In this document: positions 1-8,457 of the stretch, piece after piece | Layout: each line of letters opens with the position of its first letter | How positions within the stretch are numbered: position 1 is the first letter of the stretch | Source: Calditrichota bacterium | GTDB taxonomy: Bacteria; Electryoneota; RPQS01 | Reading direction: 5' to 3' | Assembly (NCBI GenBank): GCA_020637445.1 | Contig: JACJVZ010000001.1 | Span: 1,488,001 to 1,552,000 of the forward strand | DNA length: 64,000 nt | Translations under genes and position numbers: made by a program | The notes under the pieces: model-generated | The model's database searches: none | What the model was told of the DNA's origin: nothing | What the model saw: the letters and a program-made list of their open reading frames with translations, nothing else

Positions 1-751
1 TTGTGATTCTTCTTTGTTGGTGGGGCTCAAGTTTGGCCCAGAGTTTCGGAGTCAGAATGCCGAAGAAGAGATAGAGGCCGGAAAGCGCCGCCACCCACGG
101 CAATTTGCGAATCGAAAGGAACGCAATGAGTGTGAAGACTAAGAGCAGGCCAATGTGCAGCGGAGTGCTCCAGACCGTGAGCACGGCAACGACCGGCATA
201 ATCATCAAGAGCAAATACTGCGGGGCAACTCCGGCCCACGCGGTCATGACGAAGAGCATGACCGGAAAAATCAACGCCGTTCCGAGATCAGGCTGAATCA
301 GAATCAGGCCCATCGGCAGAATCGCCACCGCGCAAGCGGCGATGAAGAGCCACAGTTTGTCAAGATTCCGCTGATTTTCAGCGAGCAGCCTCGCCATCGC
401 AATCAGAGCCGCAACTTTGGCGAACTCGGAAGGTTGTAATTGAACCCCTCCAATATCAAACCAACTGGTCGCGCCTTTGTGGGTTGCGCCGACCGCGAGC
501 ACGAGCACGAGACTTGTGACAGACAACCCGTAAAAGATGTAGGCTGCCATCTCGAAGAAACGCAATGGAATCGAGAGGATGGCAATAGTAATCGCGGAAC
601 CTATACCGATCCAAAAGAGCTGCCTTTGAAAGTGATAGAGCCCGGAGCCATCGGCATGACTCGTCGAGAAATTGGAAAGCAATCCAATTCCTAACAGGGT
701 CAAGATGGCCAGCACGAGCCAAAGATCGGCAAATCTGCCGCGCCCGATCAT
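1..751 (-). CDS. rodA: RodA, SEDS peptidoglycan glycosyltransferase (partial, 3' end outside window)
   Basis: Polytopic SEDS-family polymerase that makes lateral-wall glycan strands from lipid II with PBP2. Only the first 250 residues are in the window; the frame stays open to base 1. The translation begins MIGRGRFADLWLVL and shows several hydrophobic membrane segments, the conserved stretch KGATSWFDIGGVQLQPSEF, and the family motif QPDLGTAL. The ATG at 751 overlaps the mrdA stop by four bases (ATGA), so the two genes are translationally coupled. Placement directly downstream of mreBCD-mrdA is the classical elongasome order. The family call is secure; RodA rather than FtsW rests on the neighbours. 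Confidence 0.93.
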   Translation of the reverse strand, partial: MIGRGRFADLWLVLAILTLLGIGLLSNFSTSHADGSGLYHFQRQLFWIGIGSAITIAILSIPLRFFEMAAYIFYGLSVTSLVLVLAVGATHKGATSWFDIGGVQLQPSEFAKVAALIAMARLLAENQRNLDKLWLFIAACAVAILPMGLILIQPDLGTALIFPVMLFVMTAWAGVAPQYLLLMIMPVVAVLTVWSTPLHIGLLLVFTLIAFLSIRKLPWVAALSGLYLFFGILTPKLWAKLEPHQQRRIT

Positions 752-2598
752 GGGTTCATGACTCCAGCTATCGAGCTGTCTTTTGGCGACGCAGGCTCTT
801 CCTGCTCATCTTCAGGGGTTTTGTCCTCGTAGAGTTCAGGATAGAGCTCGTGGCGAATCAAAGAGCGCAAGACTTCACCAGCAACGGGAGCACCTGCACC
901 GGAACCGCTTTTGCCGAATTCAATGAGAGCACAGCACGAATACATCGGGTCGTCGATGGGACCGTAGCAAATAAACCAACCGTGGTCATCGCCATGCGCA
1001 TTTTGCGCCGTGCCGGTTTTGCCCGCGATTTTGCAGCTATCGTCCTGCTGCCTGCGTGCCGTGCCGGACGCACCCCAGACAACTTGTTCCATACCTTGCT
1101 GCGCATATCTGATAATGTCCACAGGAACATCGCAGGGTTTGGGATCAACGGGCTGCCGTTTTTTCAAAGTGTGGGTCGAAGGATCATAAATGCCATCGAC
1201 AAAGAAGGGCTGTTTCCAAACTCCGTCAGACGCAATGGCCGCAGCGAACGCACAAAGCTGGAGCGGCGTCGCGAGCATCTCGCCTTGACCGATGGAGACT
1301 GAGACCAAGAAACCGGTGGACCAACCGTTTGAGCCGTAACGTTTATCGTAGTACTCTTTGGACGGGACAAGTCCCGCGGCTTCGCTGGTTTGATCGACAC
1401 CGGTGGCGGAACCAAGATGAAAGCGAGTGAACGCGCGGTTAATTCCGTCGACTCCGAGCAACAATCCAAGTTTGTAATAGAACACGTCGCAGCTTTGGGC
1501 CAGGGACTGAACGCAGTCGACGTGACCGTGTCCCCCCTTTTTCCAGCACTTGAAGGTACGGTTGCCGTAGGTAAAACTGCCGGGACAGCTAACACTCCAT
1601 GACGGGGTGATCACTCCGCTGGCCAAGCCTTCAATCAGCATCGCGGGTTTGATGGTCGAACCGGGCGGATACATCGTTTGTACTGCGCGGTTGAGCATCG
1701 GCTTGTCAGGATCGTTCAGGAGCGCGCGCCAATCCGACGAAGAAATCGATCCGGCAAAAACATCCGGATTGTAGGTTGGCGAGCTGGCCATGACGGCGAT
1801 GCCGCCGGTGCGAACATCCATGGCGACGACGGCACCGATTTTCCCGACCATGAGCGACTCGGCAAGAAGTTGGGCGTCGCGGTCAATCGTAGTCCAGAGT
1901 TCGAGTCCGGGAATGGGCTCGATACGTCCCAAGGGGGTTTCCGATTCGACTTCTTGTCCGTGCACATCGACGACAGAGAGTCTGCTGCCTTTTTCGCCGC
2001 GGAGATCTTTGTCGTAAATACGTTCAAGGCCGCGTTTGCCGACGAGATCTCCGGAGACGAGGCCGGGGAATTTTGCCAGTTCGTCGTCGGAGACTTCAGC
2101 GACATATCCGATGGCATGCGGAGCATGCCCTCCGGGATAGAAGCGTTTGGGTTCGATTTCGAGATAGGCACCGGGGATCTTGTCGCGAGTTTCTTCGAAT
2201 CTTGCGAGCAAGGTGTAAGGTAAATCGCGGCGCAACCGCTGAGGTCTGAAAGACGAGCGAAACGGCTTGAGCTGTTTGTCCCGGATTTCACTTGGGTTTT
2301 CTTCCAGCGCGTAACCGATTTTTCCGACGGCGACGCTGTCTTGGTAAAGATCGCGGGGAATGCCGTAGCAAGTGTAGGAAGGTCTGTTGCTGACGAGCAA
2401 ACCTCCCCGGCGATCCCGGATCACGCCGCGAGGAGCGAGCATTTCGACAAAACGAATGCGGTTGTCTTCGGATTTGGCGCGGTACTCGGGCCCATCCATC
2501 ACTTGCAATTGAACCAAGCGATAGACGAGCAAGACAAAGACGACAAACCCGACGCTGAGGAAGAGTCCGTCGCGCAGCATTTCATTTCTTTTGGTCAT
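748..2598 (-). CDS. mrdA: Penicillin-binding protein 2 (elongation transpeptidase)
   Basis: Class B PBP, 616 residues, the transpeptidase partner of RodA in side-wall synthesis. It has one N-terminal membrane anchor (about residues 11-32), a PBP dimer domain, and a C-terminal transpeptidase domain. The active-site signatures are all present: STIK at 314-317 with the acylated Ser314, SCD at 369-371 (the SxN-type motif, SSD in E. coli PBP2), and KTG at 527-529. The start overlaps the mreD stop by one base and the end overlaps rodA by four. The length and order mreB-mreC-mreD-mrdA-rodA are typical. Confidence 0.96.
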   Translation of the reverse strand: MTKRNEMLRDGLFLSVGFVVFVLLVYRLVQLQVMDGPEYRAKSEDNRIRFVEMLAPRGVIRDRRGGLLVSNRPSYTCYGIPRDLYQDSVAVGKIGYALEENPSEIRDKQLKPFRSSFRPQRLRRDLPYTLLARFEETRDKIPGAYLEIEPKRFYPGGHAPHAIGYVAEVSDDELAKFPGLVSGDLVGKRGLERIYDKDLRGEKGSRLSVVDVHGQEVESETPLGRIEPIPGLELWTTIDRDAQLLAESLMVGKIGAVVAMDVRTGGIAVMASSPTYNPDVFAGSISSSDWRALLNDPDKPMLNRAVQTMYPPGSTIKPAMLIEGLASGVITPSWSVSCPGSFTYGNRTFKCWKKGGHGHVDCVQSLAQSCDVFYYKLGLLLGVDGINRAFTRFHLGSATGVDQTSEAAGLVPSKEYYDKRYGSNGWSTGFLVSVSIGQGEMLATPLQLCAFAAAIASDGVWKQPFFVDGIYDPSTHTLKKRQPVDPKPCDVPVDIIRYAQQGMEQVVWGASGTARRQQDDSCKIAGKTGTAQNAHGDDHGWFICYGPIDDPMYSCCALIEFGKSGSGAGAPVAGEVLRSLIRHELYPELYEDKTPEDEQEEPASPKDSSIAGVMNP

Positions 2599-3074
2599 TA
2601 CGCGGAGCCGTCGCGCTTATGCAGCGGAGACAGGAACCATAGTACGGCCAATCCCGTCGTCCACAGAGCGGAGGGAATTCCGCTCCAGAGCATGAGATTC
2701 AGGAAAGGAAGTTGGTTTGCGCGCGCGAGGACAAGCATACGCAAGAACTCAAGCACGAACGCGAAGAGCAGAACATAAGCCGTCCACGGCCACCAAAGCC
2801 TGAACGGCGCGTCTTTGGCGAGTTTTCCGGCAAAGAAACCAGTGATGCTGAAAGCAAGCGCCGACATACCCAAAGGTAGATTGCCAAGGGCGTCCACACC
2901 AAGTCCGAGCAGGAAACCGACCATGGTGCCCAACAGCGAGCCGGACTGCAAGCTGACATAGACGACGAACGGCAATAGAAATGACGGGCGCGCATTTCCG
3001 ACCGTAATAAGCGGACCAACACCGGCCTGCAGAATCAGCAGGCTGAGCGCCGTGACGAGGATTTTTCCCGTCAT
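2598..3074 (-). CDS. mreD: Rod shape-determining protein MreD
   Basis: Small, very hydrophobic protein of 158 residues with about five predicted membrane segments, as in MreD. Sequence conservation in this family is weak, so the call rests mainly on size, hydrophobicity and position between mreC (4-bp overlap) and mrdA (1-bp overlap). MreD belongs to the inner-membrane complex that links MreB filaments to PBP2 and RodA. Confidence 0.9.
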   Translation of the reverse strand: MTGKILVTALSLLILQAGVGPLITVGNARPSFLLPFVVYVSLQSGSLLGTMVGFLLGLGVDALGNLPLGMSALAFSITGFFAGKLAKDAPFRLWWPWTAYVLLFAFVLEFLRMLVLARANQLPFLNLMLWSGIPSALWTTGLAVLWFLSPLHKRDGSA

Positions 3075-3910
3075 TGCTGAGCCTCGACGGGAATATCATC
3101 TTTGCCGGCCAGCGAGTCGGGCCAGCCGGCATCAACTATTACGAAAACGTCTTCGACCGCTCGGAAATCGACGAAGGGCTGGACCTGCCAACTCTCTCCG
3201 TAAGTAGTGATATTCGACGGAGCATCATTGACGACACCAACGCGGAGTCCTTTGGGAAAAACGGAGCCTGCTCCGGAAGTTAGTACGAGGTCACCTGATT
3301 TGACATCGACACCTTGGGGAAGCCCGGTCAACGTGAATCGGTCGGGGCCGGACCAGCGGAGAATGCCGCGCATGCGCGTGCGCTCAAGCATGACGGCAAC
3401 GCCGTAGCTGTTGCCGACAAGAGTTTGGATCAACGCTGTGTTGTTCGTGACTTCGACGGTTTTGCCGACGAGACCGAGTGGTGTGATGACGGCCGCATTT
3501 AGTTTGATTCCGGCGGAACTTCCTTGATCAATACGGAATTGTCCGCCGAGAGCGGGACCGACCGCGCTGACGACAGACGCCGAAACGGTCGTCAGGTTCT
3601 CGCGTTCGCGCATGTCCAGCATCGCACGCAACCGGAGATTTTCGACAAGGGCATCACGGAGCTTCGCGTTTTCTTTGCTTAGGGCAACAGCGTGCTGCTG
3701 CAAGATGTCGTAGTCAGTCCAGATGGAAAAGAGCCGGCGGACAAAATGCAGCGGCGAGACGGCATAGCTGACGACATCAGCCGCAGAGTCTTTTAACTCG
3801 CGGACACCGGGTTTGGGGCTGGTAAGCAGCAACACAAGCGAAATCGCGGAGCACGCGAGGAAGACCGTCCATTCGAGAGTGCCGCTTGCCTGACGGTAAC
3901 GCGGAGGCAT
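3071..3910 (-). CDS. mreC: Rod shape-determining protein MreC
   Basis: 279-residue bitopic protein: an N-terminal membrane helix (about 14-31), a helical region around 70-105 likely to form the dimeric coiled coil, then the two beta-barrel domains. Typical MreC sequence is visible, including LGLVGKTVEV and SGDLVLTSGAGSVFPKGL. MreC is the periplasmic activator of PBP2. It lies six bases downstream of mreB and overlaps mreD by four bases. Confidence 0.95.
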   Translation of the reverse strand: MPPRYRQASGTLEWTVFLACSAISLVLLLTSPKPGVRELKDSAADVVSYAVSPLHFVRRLFSIWTDYDILQQHAVALSKENAKLRDALVENLRLRAMLDMRERENLTTVSASVVSAVGPALGGQFRIDQGSSAGIKLNAAVITPLGLVGKTVEVTNNTALIQTLVGNSYGVAVMLERTRMRGILRWSGPDRFTLTGLPQGVDVKSGDLVLTSGAGSVFPKGLRVGVVNDAPSNITTYGESWQVQPFVDFRAVEDVFVIVDAGWPDSLAGKDDIPVEAQQ

Positions 3911-3916
3911 CTGGGC

Positions 3917-4939
3917 TTAATTGGGAAGCAGGACTCTGTGATAAGTTTCCATGTCATCGAGGACTTTTCCCGTGCCGCGCACGACGCAGGTCAGCGGGTC
4001 TTCGGCCAAGAAGACGGGCAACGAAGTTTCTTCGCGCAAACGCACATCGAGGCCACGAATCAACGCACCGCCGCCGGTCATGATGATCCCGCGGTCACGA
4101 ATATCGGCTGCGAGTTCGGGCGGCGTTTTTTCGAGCGCGTTTTTGACGGCATCGACGATTTGCGAAATCGGTTCTTCGATCGCATCGCGAATTTCGATGG
4201 AGTTAATTTCGACGGCCTTGGGTACGCCTTCCACCAAGTCGCGGCCTTTGGCAACGATTGAAAGTTCCTGTTCGAGTTTCGACGCGGAGCCGATGCGAGT
4301 TTTGATTTCCTCGGCGGTACGTTCACCGATCAACAGGTTGTAGTTGCGGCGCATGAACTGAATGATGGATTCATCGAGTTCATCGCCGCCAACGCGGATT
4401 GAGGTGTCAGTGATGATTCCGGAAAGAGCGATGACGGCAATTTCGGTCGTACCTCCGCCGATATCGATGACCATATTGCCGACGGGATCAAGGACAGGAA
4501 GTCCGACACCGAGGGCGGCGGCCATGGGTTCGGCGATCAGATAAACTTCACGGGCACCTGCATGTTCGGCTGAATCGCGAATGATACGCTTTTCGGATTT
4601 TGTGACGCCGGACGGCACGCAAACAATCACGCGCGGTCGCAGGAGTCTGCTGGTTTGCGCTTTTCGAATCAGCGCGCGGATCATGATTTCGGCGACTTCA
4701 TCATCGTCAATTACGCCGTCGCGCATGGGGCGGATGACTTCGAGATCACGGTGAGTCTTGCCGAGCATTTCGCGGGCTTCATTGCCGATTGCGATAACTT
4801 TGCGGTCGCTTTTGCGAATGGCAACCATGGAGGGTTCGCGCACGAGAATACCCTTGCCTTTGACAAAGACCAGAGTGTTGCGGGTGCCGAGATCAATAGC
4901 GATTTCGTTGGAAAACAATCCCGAGAGGGAAAAGGACAT
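3917..4939 (-). CDS. mreB: Actin-like rod-shape protein MreB
   Basis: Cytoplasmic actin homologue that organises the elongasome along the membrane. From the chosen start it has 340 residues, the usual MreB length. The nucleotide-binding motifs are clear: AIDLGTRNTLVF near the N-terminus, VIDIGGGTTEIAVI in the middle and TGGGALIRGLD near the C-terminus. The frame is open further upstream to 4984, but the ATG at 4939 has an AGGAG Shine-Dalgarno five bases before it and begins MSFSLSGLF, which matches family N-termini, so the longer start is rejected. First gene of the mre cluster. Confidence 0.96.
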   Translation of the reverse strand: MSFSLSGLFSNEIAIDLGTRNTLVFVKGKGILVREPSMVAIRKSDRKVIAIGNEAREMLGKTHRDLEVIRPMRDGVIDDDEVAEIMIRALIRKAQTSRLLRPRVIVCVPSGVTKSEKRIIRDSAEHAGAREVYLIAEPMAAALGVGLPVLDPVGNMVIDIGGGTTEIAVIALSGIITDTSIRVGGDELDESIIQFMRRNYNLLIGERTAEEIKTRIGSASKLEQELSIVAKGRDLVEGVPKAVEINSIEIRDAIEEPISQIVDAVKNALEKTPPELAADIRDRGIIMTGGGALIRGLDVRLREETSLPVFLAEDPLTCVVRGTGKVLDDMETYHRVLLPN

Positions 4940-5000
4940 AGGCTCCTCGATAGAAATGCATTTGACGACGCAGGCGGCCGTCACTTATGTGAAAAGGACG

Positions 5001-5339
5001 TTAGTCCTCGTCTGACAAAATAATACCTTCGGACATATCGGGCGGTTGTATACCGCGCTTTTTTTCTTCGTCCCAAAGGTAGGTAAGAATCAGCGGCTGT
5101 TCTTCAGCATCAACGCCGACGTAGACAGAGTAGTACGCGCCCCACGTGCAAATCAATTTTTGGTTTTGCGCGGCGGCGATCGCCTCAGCTTCGGAAGGAA
5201 GTTTGCGTGTCATACGACCGATGATGCTGTAGATCGCGCCGGAGATATCGCGTTTGACGATGTAGTTTTTACCCATGTAGCGCACGCGCGAAGAGGGGCG
5301 CACGTAGAGGGGTTTCTTCAGGTTTCTTGGCCAGCTCAT
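5001..5339 (-). CDS. Hypothetical protein of 112 residues
   Basis: Not recognised. The protein is soluble and has no signal peptide. It has a basic N-terminal part, a middle portion rich in aromatic residues (CTWGAYYSVYVGVD, LTYLWDEEKK) and an acidic C-terminus (EGIILSDED). Real coding is supported by its tight placement: it starts nine bases after the purH stop and ends about 60 bases before the mreB start, on the same strand. No shadowing gene occupies this stretch. No function is proposed. Confidence 0.75.
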   Translation of the reverse strand: MSWPRNLKKPLYVRPSSRVRYMGKNYIVKRDISGAIYSIIGRMTRKLPSEAEAIAAAQNQKLICTWGAYYSVYVGVDAEEQPLILTYLWDEEKKRGIQPPDMSEGIILSDED

Positions 5340-5348
5340 GTATTCAGC

Positions 5349-6887
5349 TCAGTGTTTGAAATGCCTGCGACCCGTGAAGATCATGGCGATGTTGTGTTCA
5401 TTTGCAGCTTGGATGACTTCTTCATCGCGCACGCTGCCTCCGGGCTGCACGACCGCGGTGGCTCCGGCTTGCGCGATTTGATCAAGTCCGTCACGGAAGG
5501 GGAAAAATGCGTCGGATGCGCAGACTGAATCTTTTAGCGAAAGATTCGCGTTCTCGGCTTTTAAGGTCGCAAAGCGGGTGGAATCGACGCGCGACATTTG
5601 GCCCGCGCCGACGCCGAGAGTGCCCGCGCTCGATGCAAAGACGATCGCGTTCGAGCGCACATGTTTGCAAACGATCCAACCGAGTTTAAGTGCTTTCAGT
5701 TCGTCGGCGGTCGGTTCACGCTTGGTGACAGTTTTGATTTCGGACCATTCGGGGAAACCGTGATCGCGCTCTTGCAGAAGGTAGCCGCCCCAGATGGCAC
5801 GAAGTTCTTTCGTCGCTTTTCGAGATTGGAGAGCTTTCAAATCAAACGTGATCAAGCGCAGCGATTTCTTTTTCGCCAGAATTTCGCGCGCGCCGTCGGT
5901 GAACTCGGGAGCGAGAATAATCTCGAGGAACATATCGGCGAGCACTTTGGCGGCTGCATCGTCAAAAGTATGATTGACTGCAACGATGCCGCCGAACGCG
6001 GAAACAGGGTCGGTTTTCAGAGCGGTTTCGATTGCCGAGGCAGGCGTTGCGCCGAGCCCCACTCCGCAGGGGGTTACATGCTTTATAATTACCGCCGCAC
6101 ATTCTGAGAATTCACCAAGCAAGGCGAGCGCTCCGTCGGCATCAAGCAAATTGTTGTACGAGAGCTGCTTGCCGGACAATTTGTCGGCGGCAACCAGACC
6201 TTCGGTGTGCGAAGAATACGGTGCATAGAGCGCGGCTTTTTGGTGCGGATTTTCGCCGTAGCGCAACTCGCGAGATTTGTTGAGCGGCAGCGCACTGAAT
6301 TGCCCGGGGTTCAGCCAATTGGCAATCGCGCTGTCGTAGGAAACTAACTCAACGAAAGCGTGACGGCCCAATTTGTCGGCGAGTTCTTCGGACACAGAAC
6401 CGTTGCCGGATTTGAATTCGGCGATGAACTCTTCATACTGAGCAACGTTCGTCAATACTGCGACGTGCTTGCGGTTTTTGACGGCGGCGCGCACCATTGA
6501 CGGACCACCGACGTCGATGTTTTCGTTGGTTTCTTCATCGGACTTCCCTTTTGCAAGAGTCTCAGCAAAGGGATAGAAGTTGACAACAAGCAGATCGATT
6601 GGATCGAGACCGAGCCGCTGCATGTCCGCGACATCACCGGCGTGGTCGCGGCGGGCGAGCATTCCACCATGAATACGGGGGTGGAGTGTTTTTATGCGGC
6701 CTTCCATCGCTTCCGGCGACCCTGTAAAATCGGCGACTTCTTTGACCGGAAGTCCGGCATCGGTCAGGGTTTTGGCCGTGCCGCCGGAGGCAACGAGTTC
6801 GACCTTGTGTTCATGCAGGGCTTTGGCCAAATCAATCAAACCTGATTTGTCACTGACTGAGAGCAGGGCGCGGCGAATCGAAATCAT
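5349..6887 (-). CDS. purH: Bifunctional AICAR transformylase / IMP cyclohydrolase
   Basis: 512 residues, the normal length for PurH, which carries out the last two steps of de novo IMP synthesis. The N-terminal MGS-fold cyclohydrolase domain starts ALLSVSDKSGL and contains ASGGTAKTL and GRIKTLHPRIHGG. The C-terminal transformylase domain contains LRYGENPHQKAALY and the catalytic IIKHVTPCGVG motif, and ends with MIFTGRRHFKH as is usual in this family. It follows purN by nine bases in the same operon, giving two folate-dependent formyl transfer enzymes side by side. Confidence 0.97.
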   Translation of the reverse strand: MISIRRALLSVSDKSGLIDLAKALHEHKVELVASGGTAKTLTDAGLPVKEVADFTGSPEAMEGRIKTLHPRIHGGMLARRDHAGDVADMQRLGLDPIDLLVVNFYPFAETLAKGKSDEETNENIDVGGPSMVRAAVKNRKHVAVLTNVAQYEEFIAEFKSGNGSVSEELADKLGRHAFVELVSYDSAIANWLNPGQFSALPLNKSRELRYGENPHQKAALYAPYSSHTEGLVAADKLSGKQLSYNNLLDADGALALLGEFSECAAVIIKHVTPCGVGLGATPASAIETALKTDPVSAFGGIVAVNHTFDDAAAKVLADMFLEIILAPEFTDGAREILAKKKSLRLITFDLKALQSRKATKELRAIWGGYLLQERDHGFPEWSEIKTVTKREPTADELKALKLGWIVCKHVRSNAIVFASSAGTLGVGAGQMSRVDSTRFATLKAENANLSLKDSVCASDAFFPFRDGLDQIAQAGATAVVQPGGSVRDEEVIQAANEHNIAMIFTGRRHFKH

Positions 6888-6896
6888 AATAAGTAG

Positions 6897-7514
6897 CTAA
6901 GAGAGAATGGTAACTTTGCGGCCGTCAATTTTGACACGGCCTTTGGTGAAGAGTCTTAGCGCACCGACGTACAGCGATTTTTCAATTTCCTGCACGCGAA
7001 CGGCGAGTGACTCGGGAGTATCCGTGGGCAGCACGGCCAACGCCTGTTGAGCGAGAACGGGACCGTGGTCATATTCTTCGTCCACAAAATGCACGGTCGC
7101 GCCGGTAATTTTGGCACCGTATGCGATAACTGCTTCGTGAACATGCCGCCCAAACATTCCCTGCCCCCCAAACGCGGGAAGCAGAGCGGGATGAATATTG
7201 ATGATGCGGTGGCGAAACTCCGTGACGACTTGCGGCGGCACGAGCTCCATGTAGCCGCACAAACAGATCGCGTCGATTTTGGATTCGCGCAAAACGTTCA
7301 GGAGCGCGTCAGCATGCTCGGAGGTATCAAGGAAGTCGCGTCGTCGAACGACACGCGACTCGATTTCAAGGTTCTTTGCACGGTCAAGCGCGACTGCCTT
7401 CTTGCTCGAGCACAAGAGCAGTGCCGGTGCGGCCGGCATTTGTTCCATGCGCATCGCTCGAACGAGATGCTCAAAAGTAGAACCATTTCCTGACACGAAG
7501 AAAGCGATACGCAT
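6897..7514 (-). CDS. purN: Phosphoribosylglycinamide formyltransferase
   Basis: 205 residues. GAR transformylase, the third step of purine synthesis, using 10-formyl-tetrahydrofolate. The formyltransferase core is recognisable: FVSGNGSTFEHL at the N-terminus (phosphate loop), IINIHPALLPAFGG with the catalytic Asn/His, and HFVDEEYDHGPVLAQ with the catalytic Asp. Its ATG directly follows the TAA of the upstream LD-carboxypeptidase gene, so the two are probably coupled. Confidence 0.95.
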   Translation of the reverse strand: MRIAFFVSGNGSTFEHLVRAMRMEQMPAAPALLLCSSKKAVALDRAKNLEIESRVVRRRDFLDTSEHADALLNVLRESKIDAICLCGYMELVPPQVVTEFRHRIINIHPALLPAFGGQGMFGRHVHEAVIAYGAKITGATVHFVDEEYDHGPVLAQQALAVLPTDTPESLAVRVQEIEKSLYVGALRLFTKGRVKIDGRKVTILS

Positions 7515-8453
7515 TTACGCGAACGACAGAAAAGGTGAAATGGCGAAGGACATCGACATATTTCCGGGTTCGATTCCGAATTCTACGGGAGAACCGACGG
7601 GCAAAGTAATGCGAGTGGCACCGTGCCCATAGGGAAAGCCCGCGATCACGGGATAGCTCGTGCCGCTTGCGGCATCAAGAACGCTCTCGCGCAGACGCTC
7701 GCGAGATTCGTCGTCATTTTCCTCCCAACCGAAATCTCCGAGGATCAAGGCCGCAAGGTTGCGCAGAATACCCGCATTTTTCAGATGGAACAGTAAGCGG
7801 TCGACGCGGTAGGGCGGTTCGGCAATATCCTCAATTACGAGAATGTGCCCGCGAACATCAGGCATCCACGGTGTGCCGAGCAGCGTGGTAATCATGGTTA
7901 GGTTTCCGGGCATCAGCGGCGCAATGATCTTGCGCGCACCGGGGCGCAGAATTTCGAGCTTGTTATTCGGGAAAGCGGCGAGCCAATTTCTTGGCGGTTC
8001 ACCGGACAACATACGAAAAGAAAATTCTTCCGATTCTTGCGAAAGGGAACCGTCGAACTCGACGGAGAGCGGGCCGGTGAAAGAAACAAACTCGTTTTTG
8101 GACCAAAGCTGCCATTGCAGAGCGGTGACGTCCGAAAAACCCAAGAACGTCTTGCCGGAATTTGCGACGAGATTAGAATCCAATTTTGTCAGCAGGCGCG
8201 ACGTGCCGACTCCGCCGCGCGCGCACCAAACCGAGTCGACTTCGGGATCCGTGAACATGCCGTGCAGTTCACTTAGCCGGACGTCATCCGTTGCAGAAAG
8301 GAAGCCATGTTTTTCGAAAACGCTTGGACTCAGTTTGACGATGAAACCCAGCGAACGAAGTTTTGCTACTCCCGATTCAAGTTTTTCACGTTTGACGGGC
8401 CCGGCGGGCGCGCAAATGCCAATCGTCGCTCCGGGCTGCAGAGGTTTCAGCAC
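7515..8453 (-). CDS. LD-carboxypeptidase, peptidase family S66
   Basis: S66 enzymes cut the L-Lys(mDAP)-D-Ala bond of murein tetrapeptides during recycling. The frame is open to 8558, but that would overlap the upstream gene by 101 bases. I chose the GTG at 8453, just after the upstream stop, which begins LKPLQPGATIGICAPAGPV as family members do. Two of the three catalytic regions are normal: the Glu in EDIAEPPYRVDRLL and the His in GFPYGHGATRITLPVG. The nucleophile region reads CARGGVGTSRLLTKLD: Thr stands where the family usually has Ser, with a Ser one position later. Other S66 proteins vary here too, so activity is probable but not certain. Confidence 0.85.
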   Translation of the reverse strand: MLKPLQPGATIGICAPAGPVKREKLESGVAKLRSLGFIVKLSPSVFEKHGFLSATDDVRLSELHGMFTDPEVDSVWCARGGVGTSRLLTKLDSNLVANSGKTFLGFSDVTALQWQLWSKNEFVSFTGPLSVEFDGSLSQESEEFSFRMLSGEPPRNWLAAFPNNKLEILRPGARKIIAPLMPGNLTMITTLLGTPWMPDVRGHILVIEDIAEPPYRVDRLLFHLKNAGILRNLAALILGDFGWEENDDESRERLRESVLDAASGTSYPVIAGFPYGHGATRITLPVGSPVEFGIEPGNMSMSFAISPFLSFA

Positions 8454-8457
8454 GCGA

